Assembly (NCBI GenBank): GCA_016946835.1
Contig: JACVTC010000067.1
Span: 939,501 to 1,003,500, forward strand
Source: Neocallimastix lanati (nom. inval.)
Lineage: Eukaryota > Neocallimastigomycota > Neocallimastigomycetes > Neocallimastigales > Neocallimastigaceae
Reading direction: 5' to 3'
Length of the DNA stretch: 64,000 nucleotides
Shown here: positions 40,111 to 51,565 of the stretch, piece by piece
Position numbering within the stretch: the first letter of the stretch is position 1
Layout of the letters: every line of letters begins with the position of its first letter
Notes under the pieces: generated by a model
What the model was told of the DNA's origin: nothing
The model's input: only the letters and a program-made list of their open reading frames with translations
Databases searched by the model: none
Program-made: the position numbers and the translations under genes

Positions 40111-42041
40111 TTATAAATGAAAATAAGATTAATAATAATATTATAATAATAAAATAATTTATAAATGATTTATTATCATTATTATTATTATTATTAATTA
40201 CACTAATTTTATGAATTCTATATATTATTCTTTTTCTTTTTTTTTTTTAAAAAAAAAATATATATACATATATTTATAATAAGTATATACATTATTACTT
40301 TTAAAATACTCCTTTTTTTTTTTTTTTTTTATTTTTTATCTTATATATAATTGATAATGAAATAAAAAAAAAAATATATATATATATATATATTATATAT
40401 ATACCTTTTATAGTGTTAAATTTGTTTATATATATTTTAAAACTAAAGATAGAAAAAAATTTTTTTTTCTTTTTTTTTAATTATAATTATAGAATTTATT
40501 TGTTTTTATTTTAAATCATTTATAAAGATATTGAAATAAAATCATTAATAATATATATATATATATATTGAATTTAATAATTTATTTATTTATTTATTTA
40601 TTATTGTGTAACATAAATCTATTTAAAAAAAAAAAATTTATTCTTTATTTTTTTTATATGTAGATTTTCTTATTTTCTGTTTTTGTTTTTGCTTTATTTA
40701 TGGTTCTGCCTTTATTTTTTTTCCAAAATAGTTTTACATCCCTTTATTGTGCTTCTTCTGAACTTAACATTCCTCTTCTTTTCGACGAAATGTACGATTG
40801 CCCAGGTAAGGTGTTTTATAAAATGGAAAAAAAAACTCGAATTGTATTATCACTGATTTACTTAGAGATATATATATATCGCGTTGTAGAAGTCATATAT
40901 GGGATAAAGAAAGTAAAAAAAAAAAAAATATTAGCCAATAAATTAGATGAATTTTCCTTCAAAAAATAGTTATTATAAACTTTTATTAGGATAGAGATAT
41001 GGCTTTGATTGATAAATTAGATGAATTTATTTTCCCTCAAAAATAGCTATTATAAATTTTTACTAGGATAGAGATATGGCAGGAAAAATCAATCAAAGCT
41101 AAGACTTTTAAAGAAAAATACATTTGAGAAAACGAGAGAGACTACCTATTACTCAAACTTTAAGTATCCTAAATTTTTAGCATTTGGCTTTCGATGGGTA
41201 CTTTCGTGCCTGATGTGGATATAAATTCGATGCTCATGTTGCCAAAGCTGTCAAAATGATTGAAGACGACTGTACGGAATAGTGTCCTTGTTGTCATAGA
41301 AAAAAAAAAAAAAAAAAAAAAAAAAATAGTAATCCTCGATTGGAACATTAATTTTCTAAATGTTATCTTTTTCGTAAATTTCGAATGAAATATTTTAAGG
41401 ATATTGAAATTCTTTTTGAAAAATTTTTTTTTATAATTTCTAAATATTGTTCAATATCTTAATAGTAATGTAGACACTGTTATCACAGATATGAATATGA
41501 ATAATGTAGAATGAAGTATAGATTCTGATAGTAGTAATGAAGTTTACAATATTAATAAATAATAACAATTAGAAATAATATAATTTTTTTTTTTTTTTTT
41601 TAATGTTTTTATTTTATTTTTATAATTTTTCTATATATTCTTTTTATTGACCTATTTATATATATATATATATTTTTTTTGACTTTTACAAAAACATTTT
41701 TATAAATTTATTAGGTAATAGTCCAAAAATACTATACCTAAAATATCTATGGAATCTATTGCTAAAAATTATTATTTATTATATTGAATAAATTTTATAT
41801 ATATATATATATATATTTTTATATATATTTATTACTTATTTTTTACTTTATTAATTTTTTTCTAATACTTTTTTTTTTTTTTATTTTTTTTTTTTTTTTT
41901 TTTTATGTATTATATTTAAATTTAATTTTTTATTGCTTTTAACAGATAGATTCACATTAATTTTTTATATAATAGATTCATTTTTATAAAATTTTTAATA
42001 GATAAATATTTCAAATTTTATTTGTTAAATTAATTAAATTT
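40111..42041. other. Intergenic DNA with a possible coding relic
   Basis: The first 550 bases are A+T repeats. From about 40660 to 41570 the composition becomes coding-like. A frame at 40700-40969 (SSELNIPLLFDEMYDCPGKV), then fragments such as KFDAHVAKAVKMIEDDCTE near 41224 followed by CPCCH, are cut by stops and a poly-A run (41300-41326). A tandem duplication (GATAAATTAGATGAATTT... to ...GGATAGAGATATGGC, about 40937-41003 and 41009-41081) lies inside. It looks like a dead gene or transposon that I cannot name. The remainder to 42041 is poly-T-rich and is the 3' flank of the lectin/CBM18 relic. Confidence 0.5.
40937..41081. repeat. About 70-bp tandem duplication
   Basis: Two adjacent diverged copies share AAATTAGATGAATTT, ATAG(T/C)TATTATAAA and AGGATAGAGATATGGC. 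Confidence 0.75.
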
Positions 42042-43013
42042 TTATTTGCATAAACCATACTTTGGTTGACATCTTGTTCCACAATAATTTCCTGAACTTC
42101 CACAATAGCCATATTGACTACAACATTCTTTTGGATTTAAGCATTTACCAAAACTGATATCATAGACTACACCTACCTCAACGACCACCATAGCTACATC
42201 TTCCATAATCCTCTTGACATGTTGAACCACAATAAGCGTCAGTTGTTCCACAATATCCGTATTTACTACAACAATTTTCGTTTGGACAGATAGTACCATT
42301 TGCATTTGGACCCCATTTTCCACTATTTGAAGGAGATGGAATAGTAGGGGTCGGTTTGGAGGTAGTTGTTTTAGTTTTAGTTGTAGTAGTAGTGGTAGTT
42401 CTTGTTGTTGTAGTAGTTGTTGTAGTAGTTGTTGTAGTAGTAGTTGTTGTAGTAGTTGTTGTAGTAGGAGTTGTAGTTGTAGTTGTAATTTTTCCTGTAG
42501 TAGTCGTAGTATTCTTTGTAGTAATAGTAACCTTATTAATAGGTTTACTATTTAATATTGTCCACATTTGATTTTCATGTATTTCATTATCACAGTCATA
42601 AAACTTTACCTTGATACTTAACTTTTGATGATTTATTACTAATAGAATTAACAAAATTTCCAAGACATAAACTGTCTGATAATTTACTTACAAGAGTTCC
42701 ATCATTTTTATGATAACGCAAAATAACATTTTCATCACACTCACCCATCAGTAATTTGGAATTATGGTTGTCGGAAACTCTCATACATAAATTTCAATTG
42801 CTTTTTGATTTGAAGTAACTTCCTATTTTAGTATTTATAACATACCATTGATTGGTATCTGTATCATCACATTTTTTAATAAATTAGAGATTCGTCGATA
42901 TATTCTGGAGCATACAAACATTCATCAGTATATTCATTGTATATCCATACAGGACTAGACGTTGGAGTAGGATTTATTGTTGTTGTAGAAGTAGTAATTG
43001 CTGTCTTCTTTTT
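42042..43013 (-). pseudogene. Ricin-type lectin / Thr-linker / CBM18 chitin-binding protein, frameshifted
   Basis: Read on the minus strand, with three or more frame changes. A Thr/Pro linker (TSTTTINPTPTSSP, about 42990-42950) comes first. A beta-trefoil lectin-like region follows (DECLYAPEYIDESLIY; KCDDTDTNQWYVIN; LCMRVSDNHNSKLLMGECD; DSLCLGNFVNS; FYDCDNEIHENQMWTI), then a long poly-Thr linker (about 42520-42360). Last come two CBM18 modules: CCSKYGYCGTTDAYCG (about 42270-42220) and CCSQYGYCGSSGNYCG (about 42125-42075), the latter in another frame and ending at a TAA. CBM18 domains bind chitin or GlcNAc, and ricin-type trefoils bind galactose-like sugars. A secreted or wall-bound carbohydrate-binding protein is implied, but no signal peptide is visible upstream. 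The multiple breaks suggest a pseudogene; assembly errors in homopolymers are the alternative. Confidence 0.75.
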
Positions 43014-43447
43014 CTTAACTAACTTTTTTTTTATAATTTTAATATTATTAACTGTCTATATTCATTTTTATTATATCTATTATTTTTACCTTCATATTTT
43101 TCAAATTTTTCAATTAAGCGATCATATTGCTTTTCATTACATACTATAAAATATTGCTTATTCATTAAACTTATATCTACTACATACTCATGATATTTTA
43201 TTCTTTTATATAAATATAAAGGCATTTATATAAATATATTCACTTTAAGGAAGGACTATTTAATATTTCAGGGTTACATGATTTACTCTTCAACTCTTTA
43301 AAATATAATTCAGTATTTTTTTCTTTTTCTATATTCATTGTTTAATAAAACTCTACAATTACTATTACTTAAATATTTCATTTTAATAATTAATTTATAT
43401 TTATATTTCTTATATTTCTATGCTATATAAACTTAAAAAATTTTAAA
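43014..43447 (-). pseudogene. Unidentified coding-like relic upstream of the lectin/CBM18 frames
   Basis: Two minus-strand pieces, MNIEKEKNTELYFKELKSKS starting at 43338 and a 64-residue frame 43225-43031 (YIVxxDISLMNK-type, with QYDRLIEKFEKYEG), look like protein-coding sequence broken by frameshifts. They lie directly upstream of the lectin relic in the same direction and may be its former N-terminal part. I do not recognise the family. Confidence 0.35.
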
Positions 43448-46080
43448 ATGAAAAATGTTATTAAAATTGACAAAGAAATATTAATAAATTTTATAAAATA
43501 TATCAAAAATATAAAATATTTTGTAAAAAGCGAAAATTATTGTATATCAGATACTTTAATATGAGCTTAATTGAGACTCTTAATCCTAATAAATGTGGTC
43601 CAAAATCAATTACAACTGGTATTCCCATCACTGTGGTTATAGGGTTAGATGAATTAAATAATCATATTCATGGAACAATTTATGATATTATTCCAGAATT
43701 ACGAAGACCTAGTAATACGGAAGTCGATAAATTTTTTTAGGAATGAATTATTTCCTATTATTAAAGATGTAATTGATATATATATATGGTTGAAAATAAA
43801 ATTAATGAAGAAGAAGCTAAAAATATTGTTGAAAACATTCATGTTAATCTGAAAAATAAAGATATAATTGCAAAGTTTATTGAACTCAAATACTGACATA
43901 AGCATCTCCCCTTCATTATTCTCAGAAAATTATATTAAAAAATTGTATATTTATCCGAAAAATGGCAAGGGTGGTGATTATATTAATGATATTACAGACT
44001 ATGGAAATATCAATGCAATTAATATTTTTCCTGATAATAAAGTAAATACAAATTATAGTAATAGAGAACATTTAGATGAAACAAGTTACATAAATGGACC
44101 CATAGAATTTTATTAGTAAGGAGGATTTATTGGGAATATTTGAAAAATGTATAAAAAAGATGCTATATGTAAAAGTTATTTCGCAAATTATCGTAATTCT
44201 AAGATTTTTCATGTTAGTATTTTCAGTAGTATTATTAATGGTATTGAAAGATATCATTTATTAATAAATGATAGTTCCAATAAAATTACAACTGCTCATC
44301 CATTTACTGTAAAAAAGAGTTTAGATAGTAACGGCAAATATAAATATGACGTGGATAATGATTTTGCGCCAAAAGAAGTATATTTTTATAAACCTCTTCC
44401 TATTTTTAATGCAAATATAAATAATCATGCTATTTCTTTAAATAATTTATTTACCGATACAAGTTATCATGGCAATATTAATATTATTAATGAGTATATA
44501 AATGAATGTAATAGAATAAGAGGAAATTCATTTATTAGAAATCTCAGTCCTGATAAAAAAGATCAAATTAATAATGCTAATATTATATTAAAACAAAATA
44601 TGTTTGACGAATTAGAAATCTATGCAAATGATAATAACTATGATTTAACAATTGAACAAAAATTAAGATTAGCTAATGATAGTGCTTCTAATTTAATTGA
44701 TTTGTACAGAACAAAATCAACTAGCAATCCTAACCAAAATGTTTCATTGGGTAATAATGAAATTAATAATAGTATAGAAATGGTATTAAATTCTGAACAA
44801 ACTGAATATAATCGTCAGAATAATATTTTTGATTTTAATCTAAATAAAAAATTGTTATCTAATAGTCAATCATTAAATTCTGAAGATATTAAAAAATCAT
44901 CAACTATGTTAAAGGATAATGTTAAGTCTACTGAATTAACTACATCTGAAATAGATAATTTTATCAATGATTTACTGAGATATAAAAATTCTAATCCTAG
45001 TTCTAAATTTACATTTAATGCATCTAGTGCAAATGTTAAAGATGTTTTAGAGAATATATCAAAACATAAAGATTTAGATACTATTTTCAAAGACATATGC
45101 GATGTCTTTTTGTTCAAATGATGAAATAGGAAGAAATATGGAAAATATTCATAAATTTTTTGGAAGAAAAAATTATCATATTAACGATCCTTTAAACAAT
45201 GGCCGTATTGGAGATAAATCTTTAGCATTAAATATAAAAGCAGGAGTCGTATTTAGGGATCCTAATTTTTGACGGTAAAATAGATATACCTCACGCTGAT
45301 AATATTAATTTACGGACATTAATTACTAAATATAAAAATGGAAGGATATCAGTACATAGATCCTGATACTAATGTTGCTGATTTAAATAGAGTTAATAAA
45401 AATGGGATTGGTATATATATATATATATATATTAGGGCAAGATAATGTAAACAATAAAGGAGTTGATGTATTAGATCATTTAATTAATGTAATGTCAGAT
45501 GATCAAAAAAATACAAATTTACCACAACAGTCAGCAAATTTATATAGTTATTTAACCATTAATAATAATAATGATGGAGGAAAGAAATTACATGATTTTA
45601 CAGATCCAAATCGTTGGGCTAATGAAATATTAAATATTACAGTACAATATAGTTGATATTTTTATTAATTCATATAACAATAGAAAAAAATATTTACTGA
45701 AATACTAAATTCATTAAAAAAATAGAGGAAATGTAAAAAATATAAAAAAATTACGGATAATTATATCGCACAGTATAATTACATTAAAATCAGATACGAT
45801 AATGAAAATAATGCTAATGTAAAAAAAAAAACTTAAAATATGTCTTAGATAATTGTTTAGGAAAAGGTTTCACACTAAATAAGTCCACCAATAAAAATAT
45901 TGTATTAGATAAAAGTTATTACAATGAATTTAAAAAATTATGTGGTAAATGCAATTAGTAATAATGTAACTAATGATTTAAACAAAATTATGCAAAGTGT
46001 GAATAAAGCTATCAGTCAATCATATAATGTTCTTAGAAAAATCTAATGACTTATTAAAATTATTTTGATAATTCTATTAT
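43448..46080 (+). pseudogene. Unidentified large protein gene, multiply frameshifted
   Basis: About 2.6 kb with clear coding character on the plus strand, cut by at least six frame changes or stops. Pieces include 43540-43740 (MSLIETLNPNKCGPKSITTG), 43868-44116 (YPKNGKGGDYINDITDYGN), the longest at 44147-45121 (324 residues with RYHLLINDSSNKITTAHPFT and an Asn/Ser-rich second half), about 45120-45330 (KFFGRKNYHINDPLNNGRIG) and 45402-45656 (KGVDVLDHLINVMSDDQKN). The last is near 45830-45960 (YVLDNCLGKGFTLNKSTNKN). The pieces are collinear, so this was one long protein of perhaps 800 residues. There is no transmembrane or catalytic motif that I can name, and I do not recognise the family. It sits head-to-head with the decayed lectin/CBM18 gene. 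Confidence 0.6.
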
Positions 46081-46143
46081 CCAACTTCTAAAATATAATG
46101 AACAATACTTAAATATGACAGTAGGAATAATTTAATTTTTCTT

Positions 46144-46188
<45 letters not shown>

Positions 46189-46811
46189 AAAAATAGTGAA
46201 TTAGTATAAAATAGTAATGTATTAATAAAAATAAAATAAAAAAATAATAAAGTAGTATAAAATGGTAATGTATTAATAAAATAAAACTAAAATATAATAA
46301 ATAGTTGAAATATGAATATAAAACATAGATTGAATAAAATAAAATAAATAGTTGAAATATGAATATAAAACATAGATTGAATAAAATAAAATAAATAGTT
46401 GAAATATGAATATAAAACATAGATTGAATAAAATAAAATAAATAGTTGAAATATGAATATAAAACATAGATTGAATAAAATAAAATAAATAGTTGAAATA
46501 TGAATAATAAATTCAAAATTGAATAAAATAAAATGAATATAAAAAATTAAATTAAATTAAAATATATATATTATTATATATATTATTTATTTATTATAGT
46601 TTATTTTATTATATATATAAATTTATTTATTTATATATTTATTTATTATTTATTTATTTTATTCATTTATTAATTTTAATTTTTCATTTTTACTTTTTAT
46701 TTTTTATTTTTTTTTATTAAAAATAATTTTTATTTTCAGTAAAATTCAATAAAATTATATTGCATTTCAGTAATTTATAAATAGTTTAAAGTAGAAAGAA
46801 AAAAAAACAAT

Positions 46812-46845
<34 letters not shown>

Positions 46846-47033
46846 GTGGAAAAATAAAAATAAAATAAAAAAACATATTTATATATAATAGAAAATTTTT
46901 AAATAATTATTTATAAATTCAGTAAAAAAAAAAAAAAAAAATTATAATATATAAATATATATATATATATTTTTAAATATTTACATTCGAGAAATTTTTT
47001 ATATAGTTTATAAAAATAAAAAAAAAAAAAAAA
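46081..47033. other. Spacer upstream of CSN5
   Basis: Holds a 36-nt poly-A run (46149-46184), a short duplicated TAGTATAAAAT(A/G)GTAATGTATT unit, a 47-bp minisatellite (46301-46535) and A+T sequence. The final part should contain the CSN5 promoter and an A-rich 5' UTR. No gene is seen. Confidence 0.75.
46301..46535. repeat. 47-bp minisatellite (ATAGTTGAAATATGAATATA family), upstream of CSN5
   Basis: Five copies start at 46301, 46348, 46395, 46442 and 46489, with a 47-bp period. Each reads ATAGTTGAAATATGAATATA, then AAACATAGATTGAATAAAAT and a TAAAA tail. The last copy is degenerate. A related array lies downstream of CSN5 at 51590-52063. Confidence 0.92.
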
Positions 47034-49054
47034 ATGAGTACCAGTAAAGAAGCTCTTAAGCGTTTTGAATTAGAAAATAATATCACCACTACAAATGCTA
47101 TGCAAGACTCTATATATCGTTACAACGAGAAAGAACAAAAGGAAATAAATAGTAGAAAACCATGGAAAGAAGAGTAAAATTTCTTTTTTATATATTTCTT
47201 TTTTTTTTTTTTTTTTTTTTTTTTTCTTATTTTTCATAAAATAGATATTTATATAGATAATGACATATAATGATATTATTATAATAAAATATTAGAACAT
47301 TTATAATAATATTGTTATTTATTATAAATTTTAAGTTTTTAAAATGTGTCTTATGTATATAATTAATTAATATAATTTGAAATTTTAAAACAAATTTTAC
47401 TAAAATCTTTATAATAGTAATATTAATTTATACTTTTATTACATTAAATGATCTTGAATTATTAACCTTATTATATTATTATTATTATTATATCTCTTTG
47501 TATATTTCAATATATTCTCTTTTATTTTATTTTATTTTTTTTTTAAAATATATATATATATATAAATTAAAACAATTTGGAATGGAATGTATCAAACATT
47601 ACCTAAATCTATACAATTTTTTATTTTTAAAAAAAAAAAAAATATTCATATATATATTCGTAATCAATTAAATCTTTATTTTTTATATCAGTGTGTATTA
47701 TTTTAAAAAAATTCGTATTTCAGCTATTGCTCTAATTAAAATGGTATTATTAACACTTTCAAAGAAAAATAATGGATATATATATATATAAATATTTATT
47801 AATTATTTATCGATTTTTCAATTTTTAAAATTTCATAAAATTTTAGAAATCAATTTCATTTTTTAATTTTTAAATATATATATATATTATATGTTAACAT
47901 GCATCAATTTAATAAATTTTAAAAATAAAAATAATATAAAAAATAACATTAATCAATTATTAATAATTAATAATTAATAATAATTAAAAATAATAATAAT
48001 AAAGGTCATGCATGCAAGATCTGGTGGTAGTCTTGAAATTATGGGTCTTATGCAAGGTAAAATTGTTGGAAATGAAATGATTGTGATGGATGCTTTTGCT
48101 TTACCAGTTGAAGGTACGGAAACTCGTGTTAACGCTCAAGCAGAAGGTTATGAATATATGGTTGAATATAATGAAAAAAGTAAACAGGTAAAAAAAAAAA
48201 AATAAAAAAAAAAAAATAAAAAATAAAAAATAAAAATAAAAATAAAAATATCACAGAGTATAAAAATCTTTATTATAATTATTAAAATTATATATATATA
48301 TATTTTTTCCATTTACAAATTATAATCTTTTTTTTTTTTTTATCATATAAAATTTCGTAATTGATAATTTATTAATTTATTTTGTTTGTATATATATTTT
48401 CACCATATTTAAATTTATATTATATGATATAATATGGTTATATTTATATATTTATATGCTATGCATTATCACATTATTATTATTATATGTTATATATATA
48501 ATATAAAGGTTGGTCGTATGGAAAATGTTATAGGGTGGTATCATAGTCATCCAGGTTATGGATGTTGGCTTTCAGGTATTGATGTTAGTACTCAAATGCT
48601 TAATCAAAAATTTCAAGAACCATTCGTTGCCGTCGTTGTAAGTACTTTATATATATATATATTCAAATAGAATTATTTATATTAAAATATTTATTAAAAA
48701 AATGATTTTTAAAATAAAAAAAATAAATAATAATATTTATAAAAATAAAATAAAATAAAATATCAAAAAATTATTAAAATATATTAACTCATTTACTCTA
48801 TTATTATTATTATTATTATTATTTTATCATATTTTATATTACTATTTAACAATCATATATTATATTATAAAAAATTTAAAAAAAAAAAAAAAAGATTGAT
48901 CCAAATAGAACCATGTCCGCCGGTAAAGTCGAAATTGGTGCTTTCAGAACTTTCCCAGAAGTAATATATATTTTTATAATAATAATACTAATAATATTAT
49001 ATATATATATTATATGAGAAAAAATATATATATTGATATATTAAAAATAAACTT

Positions 49055-49100
<46 letters not shown>

Positions 49101-49324
49101 AGGAATTTGTACCAGATGATAAACCATCAGAATATCAAACTATTCCATTAAATAAAATTGAAGATTTTGGTATTCACTGTAAAAGGTAACTAAAAATAAA
49201 ATAATATAAAATAAAAAGTAAAATATATATATATATAATAAAAAAAATGAAAAATAAGCATTAAAAAAATAAATAAAGAAAGAAATATCAATTATAAAAT
49301 ATTTAAAAATATCTAAATAATCTA

Positions 49325-49355
<31 letters not shown>

Positions 49356-49404
49356 TGAAAATGAATATGAATAAATGATATAAGTGTAAAATTTAATTGA
49401 ATAT

Positions 49405-49435
<31 letters not shown>

Positions 49436-50251
49436 AAAAAAAAAATGTCATTAATAAATTATCAATAAAAAAAAAAAAAAAAAAAAAAAAAAAAGATATT
49501 ATTCATTAGAAATTAGCTATTTCAAATCTGAACTTGATACTAATCTTTTAGCTTCATTATGGAATAAATATTGGATTAATACTTTATCTTCATCCTCTTT
49601 AATTACCGTAATATATCATAATTAAAATATATATATTCATATATATTTTTAAAAAAAAAAAAAAAAATAATTTAAAATAATTTATAAATATTATTTACTA
49701 ATATATTTAAATATTATTAATTAAATGATATTATAATTAATAATGGATAATATATATCTATATATATCTATATATCTCTTTTAGAATCGTGAATATAATA
49801 CTTTACAAATATCAGATTTAGCTGATAAGATTGAACAAGATGAATCCTTAAATAGTCGTGATAAACAAATTAATGAATTTCCGGATGAATTTTCACAGAA
49901 TGATTCTCTTGAAAAGATAGCTCAAGATAGGTAAAATTAATTAATATATAATCATTAATAAAGAAAGAAAGAAAAAAAAAAATTTTTTTTTTTTTTAATA
50001 AATTAAATTAAAATAAAACAAAAATTAAATAAAATACAAAAAAACTAATATTTTTATTTATATAATCTCAATATATATTATTATTATAACATATTTATTC
50101 CTATATATAATTTATTTCAAAAAAAAAAAAAAAAAAAAAAAAAACATATATGCATCTCTTTGTTTATATATATAGTTCAAAAATTGCTATTGAAATTACT
50201 CACGGTTTATTAACTCAAGTTTTAAAAGATATTATATTTAATAAACATTAA
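47034..50251 (+). CDS. CSN5: COP9 signalosome subunit 5 (JAMM deneddylase)
   Basis: Nine exons: 47034-47173, 47692-47743, 48005-48187, 48509-48637, 48895-48960, 49103-49185, 49496-49607, 49785-49930 and 50176-50251. All introns are GT-AG and all phases agree, giving 328 residues, close to the usual CSN5 length. The MPN+/JAMM metalloprotease is intact: Glu75 in [10 protein letters not shown], and H137-S-H139[11 protein letters not shown]150 supply the zinc ligands and catalytic residues. Strongly conserved blocks such as [29 protein letters not shown] and [13 protein letters not shown] leave no doubt about identity. CSN5 is the catalytic subunit that removes NEDD8 from cullins, resetting SCF-type ubiquitin ligases in nucleus and cytoplasm, so it could regulate the F-box protein encoded at 14.9 kb. 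Acceptors of exons 5 and 7 are poly-A runs ending in AG. Confidence 0.96.
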
Positions 50252-50392
50252 AATTTTTTTTTTAAAAAAAAATACATAAACATAAAACTAATTAATAAAT
50301 AAAAAAAAAAAAAAAATACTATTATTATTTTAAGAAGAAGGGATTTTATTACTTATATAAACTTAATAAAAAAAAAAAAAAAAAAAAAAAGA

Positions 50393-50444
<52 letters not shown>

Positions 50445-50552
50445 GTTGCAATTATATTAATTCTATAAATAAAATAAAATATATAAATAAATAAATAAAT
50501 AATAAATATATAAAAAAATAAATAAATATCCAAAGTTTTAATTGTACTTAAG

Positions 50553-50586
<34 letters not shown>

Positions 50587-50827
50587 TATAGATATATATA
50601 TTTAAAACAAAAAAAATTCTTAAAATGATTCCTTCTTTTTTGTATTTTAATTATTTTATATTTTAATTTATTATTAAAAAAATTTTTTTTTTTAATCTAT
50701 TACCATAGATTAATTATCTTTTTTTTTTTTTTTTTTTTTAACATTTTTATTTTATAATGATTATTTTATCAATTATTTTTATTCGTATGATATTAGTATT
50801 TATTACTTATGATTAAATATTGTTATT

Positions 50828-50876
<49 letters not shown>

Positions 50877-50961
50877 TAATAATAATAATAATAAAATAAA
50901 TTAAAATAAAATAAAAAAAAGTTAAATATTTTAATTGTTTCTTCTTCTTCTTCTTCTTCTT

Positions 50962-50997
<36 letters not shown>

Positions 50998-51051
50998 AAT
51001 ATGATTAAAAAAAAAAAAAAGAAAGAAAGTAAAAATTTCTTAATTCATAAA
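50252..51051. other. Convergent spacer between CSN5 and the small membrane protein
   Basis: Contains poly-A runs (50368-50390 and 50830-50873), AAT arrays (50392-50444, 50556-50586), a TTC array (50939-50962) and a CTA array (50963-50997). No gene is seen. Confidence 0.8.
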
Positions 51052-51258
51052 TTATAATTCTTCTTGAATTAATTTATTTCTTATACTTTTAAGCATCCAG
51101 ATACTGGCTACCGTAGCATTAGCACCCAATAATCCGGTAATAATTGAACTATCAAATGTGTTGTTAGAATTAAACCATTTAGCTATTAAATGACCATTAG
51201 GAATTATGTTAAATAGCGTCAAAAATAATATTACATTAATTTTTGTAGCAGAATCCAT
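51052..51258 (-). CDS. Small two-helix membrane protein, 68 residues
   Basis: A single exon starting MDSATKINVILFLTLFNIIP. Two hydrophobic segments (about residues 7-27 and 37-58, the second containing SIITGLLGANATVASIWMLK) are separated by a short polar loop (NSNNTFD), and a charged tail follows (RNKLIQEEL). This looks like a small integral membrane subunit of the ER or a mitochondrion-like organelle. Its non-repetitive residue use and mixed codons stand out from the surrounding simple sequence, which is why I treat it as real. I do not recognise the family. It is transcribed towards CSN5. Confidence 0.55.
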   Translation of the reverse strand: MDSATKINVILFLTLFNIIPNGHLIAKWFNSNNTFDSSIITGLLGANATVASIWMLKSIRNKLIQEEL

Positions 51259-51509
51259 GATAAATATTATATAAACAAGTTTTTTAATAAAGAAAAAAAA
51301 AATAAATAAATAACAAAAATAATTGTATGATATATATAATATAATATAATATAAAAATAAAAATAAAAATAAAAATAAAAATAAATTATATAATTTTAAG
51401 TTTTAATAATTGTTTTAATAATTTGTGTAATTTGTAATTTTATTTATTAAATTCTTTATTTTTATTTTTTTTTTTTTTCAATATTACTGTGTCCATAACT
51501 TTAATTTAA

Positions 51510-51565
<56 letters not shown>

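Noticed and set aside
42356-42571. Val-rich plus-strand frame
   Set aside because: It is the antisense of the poly-Thr linker (ACT/ACA codons) of the lectin/CBM18 relic.
46142-46516. 124-residue minus-strand frame with four identical peptide repeats
   Set aside because: It is a translation of the 47-bp minisatellite and the adjacent poly-A run, without start context or conserved residues.
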